DNA from: JAKQIM01 sp964633225
Lineage (GTDB): Bacteria; Chloroflexota; Anaerolineae; Anaerolineales; UBA4823
Assembly (NCBI GenBank): GCA_964633225.1
Contig: CAZWFQ010000126.1
Span: 1-7,555, forward strand
Length of the DNA: 7,555 bases
Direction of reading: 5' to 3'
Part shown: piece by piece, positions 1-4,574 of the stretch
Numbering within the stretch: position 1 is the first letter of the stretch
Layout: each line of letters starts with the position of its first letter
Notes under the pieces: model-generated
The model's database searches: none
What the model was told of the DNA's origin: nothing
What the model saw: the letters and a program-made list of their open reading frames with translations, nothing else
Program-made: the position numbers and the translations under genes

Positions 1-113
1 CTGACCGCTATCGCAGCCTGGCATCTCGCTTTATAGATAACTTCAGAAAATTCGAAAACGTGTACACAGGCGAAGAGCTTGAAACCATGCTGGCGGCTGG
101 CCCTCACATCTAA
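1..113 (+). CDS. pckA: 3' end of ATP-dependent phosphoenolpyruvate carboxykinase, with element-supplied C-terminus
   Basis: Only the last 36 codons are present, read from base 3 to the TAA at 111-113. The enzyme converts oxaloacetate and ATP to phosphoenolpyruvate, CO2 and ADP in the cytosol (gluconeogenesis). The visible C-terminus (SLASRFIDNFRKFE, then a tail ending LAAGPHI) has the family pattern of a terminal F-x-x-N-F-x-K-F/Y segment followed by an Ala-Gly-Pro tail. The 20 bp coding for DNFRKF and the start of the next Glu codon (36-55) are repeated at 7501-7520. There they are followed by a different PckA-like tail. I infer that codons after base 55 belong to the inserted element and restore a functional end to the host gene. 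The identification rests on about 36 residues, so it is likely but not certain. Confidence 0.78.
   Translation, partial: DRYRSLASRFIDNFRKFENVYTGEELETMLAAGPHI
36..55 (+). repeat. attL core: left copy of the 20-bp direct repeat
   Basis: GATAACTTCAGAAAATTCGA occurs here and, without mismatch, at 7501-7520. The flanking bases differ on both sides (A/T before, A/G after), so identity is exactly 20 bp. The repeat lies in the pckA reading frame and bounds all the recombinase and accessory genes, which fits an attachment-site duplication made by site-specific integration. Removing the segment between the copies would give a circle of 7465 bp. Confidence 0.88.
61..68 (+). other. Element-side recombinase arm box next to attL (TGTACACA)
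   Basis: TGTACACA lies 5 bp outside the core on the element side. The same octamer lies 5 bp outside the core at the other end (7488-7495). In the rebuilt attP these give the inverted pair TGTACAC-N30-GTGTACA centred on the core. The reconstructed host attB does not have the boxes, as expected for the P arms of a serine integrase site. Confidence 0.55.
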
Positions 114-190
114 CCCGATTGACCTAGCAAGCGCCCTTTTCGGGCAATCAATTCAGGTTGCACAAGTGGCGCTTGAAGTCTAGCAAATGG

Positions 191-221
191 CCGGGCGGAG
201 TGATTCGCCCGGTTTACTTTT
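191..221 (+). terminator. Intrinsic terminator after pckA (and, in the circle, after the serine recombinase)
   Basis: CCGGGCG (191-197) pairs perfectly with CGCCCGG (206-212) around an 8-nt loop and is followed by TTTACTTTT. In the integrated state it would end the pckA transcript. In the excised circle it lies just 3' of the TAG at 181-183 where the serine recombinase frame would stop. That is a natural place for the end of that gene. The T tract is interrupted by AC, so strength is moderate. Confidence 0.6.
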
Positions 222-224
222 AAC

Positions 225-252
225 TTGACATTCCCTTTGTTTTGAGTAAAAT
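225..252 (+). promoter_or_regulatory. Sigma-70-type promoter for the tyrosine recombinase gene
   Basis: A consensus -35 box TTGACA (225-230) is followed after 16 bp by TAAAAT (247-252). Transcription would start near 259, about 50 nt before the ATG at 309. The promoter lies inside the element just after the terminator at 191-221, so the recombinase is insulated from pckA transcription. Confidence 0.7.
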
Positions 253-259
253 ATAGGTA

Positions 260-280
260 CTTATTATTTATAGAAATAAG
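260..280. promoter_or_regulatory. AT-rich inverted repeat at the recombinase transcription start (possible operator)
   Basis: CTTATT (260-265) and AATAAG (275-280) form a 6-bp inverted repeat with a 9-bp spacer directly downstream of the -10 box, around the expected +1. The position suits a repressor operator. The protein is unknown; the small HTH protein at 3537-3752 is the obvious candidate in this element. Confidence 0.35.
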
Positions 281-308
281 AACCAATGACAAAAAGGGAG
301 TGCAATCT

Positions 309-1352
309 ATGACAACCGACCTTATAACCCGCCCATCAAGTGACGCCCTGGCCCAAGCCGGGCAAGCAGCGAACCAAGCCGCGGCGCGTCATGTTTTCGA
401 TGATTACAGAGCGCGCAAGGCGGCAAATACCATCACCCGCCAAGATAACGACTTAGCCCGCTTCGCTGACTTCTTGACCGCGGCGGGCCTGACACCTGGC
501 GACCTGGCAAATAACCCTGAGGCATGGCGCGGTATCACGTGGGGATTGGTTGAAGGCTTCGCCCGTTGGCAATTGATGCAAGGCTTCGCGGTTTCATCGG
601 TCAATGTGCGCTTGAGCACGGTTAAGACTTACGCAAAACTGGCGCTCAAAGCCGGCACACTTGACCCGACAGAATACGCCCTTATTCGAGCGGTTGAGGG
701 TTTCTCTCGTAGGGAAGGCAAGCGAATCAATGGGCAAAGGGAGGCAGCAGAGCTTCCCACCCGTAAAGGCAGCAAAAAGGCGGCGGCGGTTGTACTCACC
801 CCACAGCAGGCGGCGGCACTCAAAGCACAACCCGAAACCCCACAGGGGCGGCGGGATGCCCTGCTTATGGCCCTGCTGCTTGACCACGGGTTACGGTGCG
901 GTGAAGTGGCCGGGTTGGCCGTGACCGACTTTGACCTGAAAGCGGGCCGGCTGACTTTTTACCGCCAAAAAGTTGACAAAACTCAGGTGCATAAATTGAC
1001 GGCTGACACCCTGAGAGCGGCCCGCGCTTACTTTGAGCAAGACGCGCCCGCGATTGGGGGATTATGGCGCATGAGCGCAAGCAAGAAGCAAGGCAAGGCA
1101 GCGGCGGGTACATTGACCGGGCCGGGCATGAGTGAACGGGCAATCACTAAGCGGGTTTATCACTTGGGGCGGGCCGTGGGGGTTGAGGGCTTAAGCGCGC
1201 ATGATTGTAGACACTATTGGGCAACCCAGGCAGCGCGCAATGGCACACCCATAGACCGCTTACAAGATGCGGGGGGTTGGTCTTCGCCCGCTATGCCCTT
1301 GAGGTACGTAGAAGCGGCGGCGGTTGCTAATCAAGGGGTAAAGTTGGAGTAA
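309..1352 (+). CDS. Tyrosine recombinase / phage-type integrase (347 aa)
   Basis: This DNA strand-exchange enzyme forms a 3'-phosphotyrosine intermediate and acts on site-specific recombination sites. The N-terminal part (about residues 25-125) looks like a SAM-like core-binding domain. The catalytic domain follows from about residue 165. Visible active-site residues are Arg196 in HGLRCGE, Lys221 or Lys224 in the beta-hairpin, His298 and Arg301 in HDCRH, Trp324 in GGWSS (the H/W position) and the nucleophile Tyr333 in LRYVE, so it appears intact. ATG 309 is chosen over GTG 300 because AAGGGAG (294-300) sits 8 nt upstream. It is the first gene inside attL and reads inward. Its relation to the serine recombinase at the other end is unclear: it could be an alternative integrase or a Xer-like resolvase of element multimers. 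The family is certain, the role is not. Confidence 0.93.
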   Translation: MTTDLITRPSSDALAQAGQAANQAAARHVFDDYRARKAANTITRQDNDLARFADFLTAAGLTPGDLANNPEAWRGITWGLVEGFARWQLMQGFAVSSVNVRLSTVKTYAKLALKAGTLDPTEYALIRAVEGFSRREGKRINGQREAAELPTRKGSKKAAAVVLTPQQAAALKAQPETPQGRRDALLMALLLDHGLRCGEVAGLAVTDFDLKAGRLTFYRQKVDKTQVHKLTADTLRAARAYFEQDAPAIGGLWRMSASKKQGKAAAGTLTGPGMSERAITKRVYHLGRAVGVEGLSAHDCRHYWATQAARNGTPIDRLQDAGGWSSPAMPLRYVEAAAVANQGVKLE

Positions 1353-1361
1353 GTAATTAAA

Positions 1362-1392
1362 CCGCCCGCGATGGGGCGAACCATCCGGGCGG
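1362..1392 (+). other. Two-tier hairpin after the tyrosine recombinase gene
   Basis: CCGCCCG (1362-1368) pairs with CGGGCGG (1386-1392), and an inner ATGG (1371-1374) pairs with CCAT (1381-1384) around GGCGAA. It starts 9 bases after the recombinase stop. No T tract follows, so it is not a standard intrinsic terminator. It may protect the 3' end, act as a rho-linked stop, or be a DNA site. Confidence 0.45.
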
Positions 1393-1434
1393 ATAGTCAA
1401 GCCGATATAGGCGGCCTGGCAGAGCGGATTATAA

Positions 1435-1468
1435 CATGCTCCCCAGGCGGGATATAGAATGGAGCGTG
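1435..1468 (+). promoter_or_regulatory. Hairpin that would mask the ribosome binding site of the 1473 gene
   Basis: CATGCTCC (1435-1442) can pair with GGAGCGTG (1461-1468), including one G-U pair. The 3' arm contains the GGAG Shine-Dalgarno sequence that lies 8 nt before ATG 1473. If formed in the mRNA, the stem would hold translation low until it is opened. Confidence 0.4.
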
Positions 1469-1472
1469 GATA

Positions 1473-2108
1473 ATGTTTACAGTAAGCACAGACCTTAAGC
1501 ATACGATTAGCAACATCAAACATGAGATGGGCGATAAGTTGCACTTCAAGGGTGAAACCCCATCACGGGCGGCCTGGATGATTGGCAATGCGCTAATCAC
1601 GGCGCGGGAGGTTGGCAACGGCTTAACAGAAATCGGGTTTACGGCTGGCAGAATGGGCGGTGATAAGCTGGCCCGTGATGCCTGGCAGGGATTGATTAGA
1701 GAACTAGCGGCCTTAGGGCTGGATGTCAAACCATCGGGCACAGATGAACGGCAAGCCGAAAAAGCCCTTGCTCAAATTTTCGGTGATGATTATAGCAATG
1801 ATGATTATCTTAGTGGTAAGCCGATATCACCCGATGATTGGGTGCCAGAGCAGGCGGCGCGGGCATTCTTAGAGGAGGGTCAAACCGGGCCGGCAGAGCA
1901 GGCGGGCGTGAGTGTGCGCATACCAAAACAGATTAAGCGGCTTAACGATTGGCGCGCCCGCTGGCAGCGGGTTAAGCCGGAGTGGGGTAAAGGTGTTAAG
2001 GGGTATGCTGAACTGGCAAGGTGGCTTACCAACCAATGCGGATTGGTTGTATCCGCTGAAACCCTGGCGGATATTATCAAGGCGGGCGAGGCAGGTAAGC
2101 TAGACTAA
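1473..2108 (+). CDS. Unknown 211-aa protein, possible DNA-binding protein
   Basis: I do not recognise this family. Residues 1-90 look like an alpha/beta domain with a helical stretch (SRAAWMIGNALITAREVG, then DKLARDAWQGLIRELAALGL). Residues 91-150 are acidic and probably a linker, with two near-identical copies of N/D-D-D-Y encoded by a short DNA duplication near 1786-1810. Residues 152-211 are basic and Trp-rich. They contain AELARWL, a turn, then SAETLADIIKAG, which resembles a helix-turn-helix, so DNA binding is an inference. The start is ATG 1473 with GGAG at 1461-1464. The gene follows the tyrosine recombinase by 120 bp and is followed directly by four 10-bp phased repeats, a possible binding site for it. 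A replication or partition role is conceivable, but no Rep motif is visible. Confidence 0.72.
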   Translation: MFTVSTDLKHTISNIKHEMGDKLHFKGETPSRAAWMIGNALITAREVGNGLTEIGFTAGRMGGDKLARDAWQGLIRELAALGLDVKPSGTDERQAEKALAQIFGDDYSNDDYLSGKPISPDDWVPEQAARAFLEEGQTGPAEQAGVSVRIPKQIKRLNDWRARWQRVKPEWGKGVKGYAELARWLTNQCGLVVSAETLADIIKAGEAGKLD

Positions 2109-2146
2109 ACTTACCAAAACTGCCAGAAACTAACTAAAACTTCTGG
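2107..2146. repeat. Four AAACT direct repeats at exact 10-bp spacing
   Basis: AAACT begins at 2107, 2117, 2127 and 2137, so the four copies lie on one face of the helix. The last two are bracketed by the inverted repeat CCAGAA (2123-2128) / TTCTGG (2141-2146). The array starts at the stop codon of the 1473 gene and ends just before the terminator at 2153. This looks like an iteron-like cooperative binding site; the ligand is unknown. Confidence 0.6.
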
Positions 2147-2152
2147 TTTACG

Positions 2153-2190
2153 GGCTGTACACTAATAACAGTGTACAGCCTTTTTGTTTT
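2153..2190 (+). terminator. Strong intrinsic terminator
   Basis: GGCTGTACACT (2153-2163) pairs perfectly with AGTGTACAGCC (2170-2180) around a 6-nt loop and is followed by TTTTTGTTTT. It ends the first transcription unit (recombinase and the 1473 gene). The arm contains GTGTACA/TGTACAC-type sequence like the attP arms, which may be chance because the hexamer is self-complementary. Confidence 0.85.
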
Positions 2191-2202
2191 GGAGGTGGCA
2201 GG

Positions 2203-2397
2203 ATGGCAAAAACAATCTACATAGCCTTAACCGATGGGCAACGATATTTAACGGTTGATGGCGACTTGATCCTATGGGAGAACCTACTTGAAACCATGCG
2301 CGACGCTGACAAACCGAAAGCGCGCCGCGGCCTACTCACCCAGGATGAAGCGCCCGCGATCCAGTCCCAAGAGCACCCCCAGGCGGTGACGGCATGA
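2203..2397 (+). CDS. Small hypothetical protein (64 aa)
   Basis: I do not recognise it. The strong ribosome binding site GGAGGTGG (2191-2198) lies 4 nt before the ATG, directly after the terminator at 2153-2190, so its promoter is not obvious. It may be transcribed by read-through, or the hairpin may be an attenuator. Residues 1-30 read as a compact beta-rich fold (KTIYIALTDGQRYLTVDGDL) followed by a short helix. The last 25 residues are polar. The tail HPQAVTA matches RPQAVTA at the end of the 5576-5881 gene, and the DNA behind it is almost identical (2377-2393 and 5861-5877). Its stop overlaps the start of the next gene (ATGA), suggesting translational coupling. Confidence 0.68.
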   Translation: MAKTIYIALTDGQRYLTVDGDLILWENLLETMRDADKPKARRGLLTQDEAPAIQSQEHPQAVTA

Positions 2398-2600
2398 CCA
2401 CGCCCGCCACAACCCCCACCATAACAAGCGACCTGATAATTGAGATTTTACGGCAGGCAGCGGCCCGCGGGCGCGAGCTTCGCACCCTTGCCCAAGAGCA
2501 GCAGCAGAGCGACCCAGGCACAGCGGGGAGCGAAACCAAACCAGAACCCGCCCGCCCTGGCTCACCCCCCTTTGTCACACGGGGGACAACCCCCCCTTAG
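2394..2600 (+). CDS. Small hypothetical protein with Pro/Thr-rich repeat-encoded tail (68 aa)
   Basis: ATG 2394 overlaps the stop of the preceding gene as ATGA, which is the main reason to accept it. I do not recognise a family. Residues 10-37 form a plausible amphipathic helix (SDLIIEILRQAAARGRELRT), then comes a Gln/Pro-rich disordered tail. The last dozen residues (SPPFVTRGTTPP) are encoded by the 25-bp repeats at 2565-2638, so the C-terminus may have been created or altered by repeat spread. Function unknown; it could be a small helical accessory protein. Confidence 0.55.
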   Translation: MTTPATTPTITSDLIIEILRQAAARGRELRTLAQEQQQSDPGTAGSETKPEPARPGSPPFVTRGTTPP

Positions 2601-2638
2601 CACACGGGGGACAAACCCCCTTGTCATACGGGGGACAA
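2565..2638. repeat. Three tandem copies of a 24-25-bp C5/G5 hairpin repeat
   Basis: CACACGGGGGACAA (2576-2589), the same 14-mer (2601-2614) and CATACGGGGGACAA (2625-2638) are spaced 25 and 24 bp. Each is preceded by a run of five or more C and a TTGT/TTAG-like tetramer. Every unit can fold as CCCCC-loop-GGGGG, or in units 1 and 3 as TTGTC/GACAA. The array spans the stop codon of the 2394 gene. Confidence 0.75.
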
Positions 2639-2745
2639 CGAATCTATGAATCTAAGCAATGAATTTAAAAGCAATGCGCTCCAAGCGCGCGAAATTTTTA
2701 AAACCTAAAAACAAAAACCAGAACCCAAAAACCGGAGGTGCTTTT
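2639..2745 (+). other. AT-rich leader of the 2746 gene
   Basis: This short spacer holds a small hairpin, GCGCT (2676-2680) / AGCGC (2684-2688), with ATTTTTA shortly after, which could be a weak terminator. It then has an A-rich stretch (2699-2730) ending in the ribosome binding site GGAGGTG. A longer reading from ATG 2659 is open, but its basic low-complexity N-terminus looks non-coding. Confidence 0.4.
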
Positions 2746-3240
2746 ATGGATGAACTTAAAGAGAAGATTTTGCAAGCCCGGCGCGCCGCGCTGGCCCTTG
2801 AAGAGCTTGAGGATTTACACGCCCTTGCGGGTGAACTGCCCGCCCTGCTCGAAGTGCAAGCTAAGCAGGAAGCGGCCCAGGTGGAAGCAGAGCAGGCGGC
2901 CCGTGCCGCGGTGATTGAGGCGGTTAAAGCGGCCCTGGCCCTGGCGGTTGTCCAGATGACGGCATGGCGCGCCGATGTTACGGCAGCAATCCAGGCAGGC
3001 GGGCCAGATGTTTACACCCATTTGGGCGACCTGGCCCGGCGGATTTTAGACATCCAGCGGCCCATTTTTCAAGCGCGTGATGACCTGCGCAAAATTGACG
3101 CGGCCGGCCTTTGGGCTGAACTTGGGGGCAATGATTCAAGCCTGGCGGCGGGTCTTGATACTTTACCGTTTGTTTATCGGCAAGCCCTAAAGCGCCATTT
3201 GCGCGGGCGGCCTATTTATACCCCCATGAGAGGAGTCTAA
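2746..3240 (+). CDS. Unknown helical protein with N-terminal coiled coil (164 aa)
   Basis: I do not recognise a family. ATG 2746 is chosen because GGAGGTG (2734-2740) lies 5 nt upstream; the ATG at 2659 has no such site. Residues 1-85 are almost continuous alpha helix, rich in Ala, Glu, Leu and Gln, and look like a coiled coil (EELEDLHALAGELPALLEVQ and onwards). Residues 86-164 appear as a small mixed domain (DVYTHLGDLARRILDIQRPI, then LPFVYRQALKRHLRGRPIY) with a basic end. No signal peptide or membrane segment is seen, so it is probably cytosolic and oligomeric. The next gene starts 3 nt after its stop, which indicates one operon. A structural or scaffolding role for DNA processing is possible but unsupported. 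Confidence 0.72.
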   Translation: MDELKEKILQARRAALALEELEDLHALAGELPALLEVQAKQEAAQVEAEQAARAAVIEAVKAALALAVVQMTAWRADVTAAIQAGGPDVYTHLGDLARRILDIQRPIFQARDDLRKIDAAGLWAELGGNDSSLAAGLDTLPFVYRQALKRHLRGRPIYTPMRGV

Positions 3241-3243
3241 CCC

Positions 3244-3462
3244 ATGACTGCCAAACAACCCCCAAACGTTCAAGAGAAAAAAAATTCTTCTAACGATCTG
3301 GAATGGCTATTGAATCCAGAATTGAGCAAAGAGCGCCGGGCGTTTGTCCAGTGTACACCTGAGGCCCTGGCCGTCCTGCTTGAGAGTCTCAGAGCGAGCA
3401 AGGATGAGAAGTTAAAGGTGCGCGTGGCTGAAATCCTGCTCAAGGCAAGCGGTTTAATCTGA
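3244..3462 (+). CDS. Small hypothetical protein (72 aa)
   Basis: I do not recognise it. The ATG lies 3 nt after the stop of the preceding gene, and AGAGGAG (3229-3235) inside that gene's end serves as ribosome binding site. The N-terminal 25 residues are polar and basic. Residues 28-72 form a helical domain with two or three helices (CTPEALAVLLESLRASK, then LKVRVAEILLKASGLI). There is no signal peptide or zinc motif. It ends just before the promoter of the excisionase-like gene, and is probably the last gene of the 2203-3462 unit. Confidence 0.65.
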   Translation: MTAKQPPNVQEKKNSSNDLEWLLNPELSKERRAFVQCTPEALAVLLESLRASKDEKLKVRVAEILLKASGLI

Positions 3463-3472
3463 GTTTTGTGAA

Positions 3473-3501
3473 TTGTTAATGTGAAATTGAACCTTTACAA
3501 T
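3473..3501 (+). promoter_or_regulatory. Promoter of the excisionase-like gene, with inverted repeat
   Basis: TTGTTA (3473-3478), a 17-bp spacer and TACAAT (3496-3501) make a good sigma-70-type promoter, giving a leader of about 30 nt before ATG 3537. The two elements coincide with the arms of an inverted repeat, AATTGT (3471-3476) and ACAATT (3497-3502). A dimeric repressor could bind there, for example the HTH protein it drives. Confidence 0.55.
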
Positions 3502-3536
3502 TGAATAGCGAGCACGGCGAAAGGTGGTGTAAAATT

Positions 3537-3752
3537 ATGAGCATGACACCTTTGGGCGATTGGCTTACATCGAAAGAGGCGGCGGCGCTGACTGGTTATA
3601 ACGTTCAACACGTTAGACGGTTAGCACGGGCCGGCAAGGTTGAATCTAAGAAGTGGGGGCGGGATTGGATCATAAACCGCCAATCCATTCTATCCTACAT
3701 CGAAACTGAAGGTTTTGGGCCTGAACCAAAGAGAAAGAAAACCGATTCGTGA
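3537..3752 (+). CDS. Excisionase-like / MerR-fold HTH DNA-binding protein (71 aa)
   Basis: Residues 9-58 match the small winged-helix domain common in excisionases and AlpA-type regulators (helix_turn_helix_17 type). WLTSKEAAALTGYNVQHVRRLARAGK is the HTH, W-x-x-D-W-I-I is the wing, and N-R-Q-S-I-L-S-Y-I is the closing helix. A basic tail (KRKKTDS) follows. Such proteins bind next to att sites to bias recombination toward excision, and often repress their own promoter. ATG 3537 is preferred over the in-frame upstream codon at 3501 because AAAGGTGGTG (3520-3529) lies just before it and the promoter predicts a start of transcription after 3501. It could instead be only a transcription regulator. 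The last codon and stop overlap the extended -10 of the next promoter. Confidence 0.85.
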   Translation: MSMTPLGDWLTSKEAAALTGYNVQHVRRLARAGKVESKKWGRDWIINRQSILSYIETEGFGPEPKRKKTDS

Positions 3753-3758
3753 TATAAT
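3750..3758 (+). promoter_or_regulatory. Extended -10 promoter for the structured RNA
   Basis: TGATATAAT is a perfect TGn-TATAAT extended -10 element; its TGA is also the stop codon of the HTH gene. No -35 box is seen 17 bp upstream, as extended -10 promoters allow. Transcription should start near 3765, at the palindrome 3763-3782. Confidence 0.6.
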
Positions 3759-3762
3759 GAGT

Positions 3763-3782
3763 GTGTAACGCTTGCGTTACAC
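3763..3782. promoter_or_regulatory. Perfect palindrome at the expected transcription start
   Basis: GTGTAACG (3763-3770) and CGTTACAC (3775-3782) form a perfect inverted repeat around CTTG, 4 bp after the TATAAT. It could be an operator covering +1, or a 5' hairpin of the transcript if the start lies at its left edge. Confidence 0.5.
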
Positions 3783-3895
3783 CTTACCCCCGATAATGGG
3801 CCGTGAAAGTGCTGGTAACACTCGCACGACCCTCACCCGAACGCCGGGATAGACGGCGCAAGGATTGACCTATTTTATCATAGGGCAAGACTTCG

Positions 3896-3927
3896 AACGC
3901 TATCCTGGCAACGGGATAGCGTTTTTT
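3896..3927 (+). terminator. Strong intrinsic terminator of the structured RNA
   Basis: AACGCTATCC (3896-3905) pairs with GGATAGCGTT (3914-3923) around an 8-nt loop, followed by six T (3922-3927). A small hairpin, GGGCC (3932-3936) / GGCCC (3940-3944), follows between it and the lipoprotein ribosome binding site. Confidence 0.85.
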
Positions 3928-3957
3928 GTTTGGGCCAATGGCCCGGAAAGGATAGAT

Positions 3958-4353
3958 ATGCAAAGATACAGAACCATTCCCCTTGTTGTGCTGGCCCTGG
4001 CGCTGCTGGCCTGTACGATCCAATCCCAGGCGGCGGCATGGCCGGCCCTGGCAACCATCACCCCCACCCCACAAGCGGCGGTGATAACAACCAACACACC
4101 CAACCCCACCACAACCCCCACACAGCCCCCACAGCCCACAGCAGCGGCGCAAGAGTGCAAGGTGAGCACAGGCACGCCCGGCGGCTTTCTGAACTTGCGC
4201 GCTGGCCCTGGTACATCCTTCGATGTGCGGGCGGTGCTCACTGAGGGGCAAACCCTAATGATCATCAAGAGCGCCGGCGGCTGGATCCAGGTGCAAACCG
4301 AAAGCGGCGCGGTGGGTTGGGTTTATACTCAATACTGCGAGGTGCAACGATGA
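3958..4353 (+). CDS. SH3b-domain lipoprotein (131 aa)
   Basis: The N-terminus is a lipoprotein signal: a short basic start (MQRYR), a hydrophobic core to residue 18 and the lipobox L-L-A-C with Cys19 as lipidation site, so the mature protein is anchored outside the cytoplasmic membrane. Residues 33-64 are a Thr/Pro-rich linker of the type common in Chloroflexota exported proteins. Residues 67-128 are a bacterial SH3 (SH3b) domain with the hallmark LNLRAGPGTSFDV, then GWIQV and GAVGWVY. SH3b domains usually bind peptidoglycan or other wall polymers. Cys67 and Cys127 could form a disulfide. ATG 3958 is chosen for the signal peptide and GGAAAGGA (3944-3951); the longer frame from 3865 runs through the terminator. 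It overlaps the next gene by ATGA. It may modify the host surface or anchor an envelope complex. Confidence 0.9.
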   Translation: MQRYRTIPLVVLALALLACTIQSQAAAWPALATITPTPQAAVITTNTPNPTTTPTQPPQPTAAAQECKVSTGTPGGFLNLRAGPGTSFDVRAVLTEGQTLMIIKSAGGWIQVQTESGAVGWVYTQYCEVQR

Positions 4354-4574
4354 ATAAAAGTTACATGCTTGCTGCTTTTTTTGCTGGCCTGGTTGTGGCG
4401 CTGCTCGTGATGTTTTCGGCGGCGGCCCTGGCTGGCGTGTTGATGGCAGAACTACGCCCGGCGGCGGGATTGCTGGTTTCGCTCACCATCTTTGGCGCGG
4501 CGCTGCTGATAGTTTCATTCTACATTTGGCTATACTCACCCTCCCCTGACAACAGAAAGGATAAGTCAAAATGA
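4350..4574 (+). CDS. Small two-helix membrane protein (74 aa)
   Basis: I do not recognise a family. ATG 4350 overlaps the lipoprotein stop (ATGA), and the stop overlaps the next start in the same way (4571-4574), so three genes are translationally coupled. Two membrane segments are clear, about residues 7-31 and 39-62, with a short outer or inner loop (AELRP). The C-terminal tail is polar and basic (NRKDKSK), placing both ends most likely in the cytoplasm. An upstream in-frame start at 4317 would lie within the lipoprotein gene and is less likely. Its tight coupling to the 4-TM protein suggests they form one complex; a holin-like or scaffold role cannot be excluded. Confidence 0.8.
   Translation: MNKSYMLAAFFAGLVVALLVMFSAAALAGVLMAELRPAAGLLVSLTIFGAALLIVSFYIWLYSPSPDNRKDKSK

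Larger units (their letters stand above)
3763..3927 (+). ncRNA. Candidate structured small RNA or riboswitch-like leader
   Basis: This stretch lies between the extended -10 promoter and a strong intrinsic terminator, with no credible open frame. It can fold into five successive hairpins. H1 is 3763-3782. H2 is GGGCCGTG (3798-3805) / CACGACCC (3825-3832) with one mismatch and an inner AGTG/CACT stem around CTGGTAA. H3 is CGCCG (3842-3846) / CGGCG (3854-3858). H4 is CCTAT (3869-3873) / ATAGG (3880-3884). The terminator stem is 3896-3923. I do not recognise a known RNA class. It could be a trans-acting RNA of the element, or an attenuating leader for the lipoprotein operon that starts 30 nt later. 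Confidence 0.55.

Noticed and set aside
110..292. Minus-strand 60-aa frame over the pckA-recombinase gap
   Set aside because: It overlaps the terminator, promoter and operator-like repeat of the + strand genes, has no ribosome binding site and low protein-like character.
404..1143. Several minus-strand frames and one + strand frame (661-924) within the tyrosine recombinase gene
   Set aside because: They are shadows of a well-supported recombinase coding region; composition is Arg/Pro/Ser-rich as expected for out-of-frame reading of GC-rich DNA.
1407..1435. TATAAC as a promoter for the 1473 gene
   Set aside because: No -35 box or extended -10 accompanies it, so I cannot support it over read-through from the recombinase.
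2565..2638. CRISPR array
   Set aside because: Three imperfect short units without unique spacers and no cas genes; these are tandem hairpin repeats.
2440..2649. Overlapping + strand 69-aa frame
   Set aside because: It competes with the 2394 frame, which has an ATGA overlap with the preceding gene; this frame has no ribosome binding site and is Pro/Ser/Arg-rich.
2659..2745. Upstream ATG extending the 2746 protein by 29 residues
   Set aside because: The extension is Lys/Asn-rich low complexity, and the strong GGAGGTG site is placed for ATG 2746.
3865..3957. Longer N-terminus for the lipoprotein
   Set aside because: It would be translated through the intrinsic terminator and would hide the clear signal peptide and lipobox.
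3784..4268. Long minus-strand frames opposite the structured RNA and lipoprotein
   Set aside because: Gly/Cys/Val-rich shadow of the Pro/Thr-rich linker; no ribosome binding site or recognisable domain.
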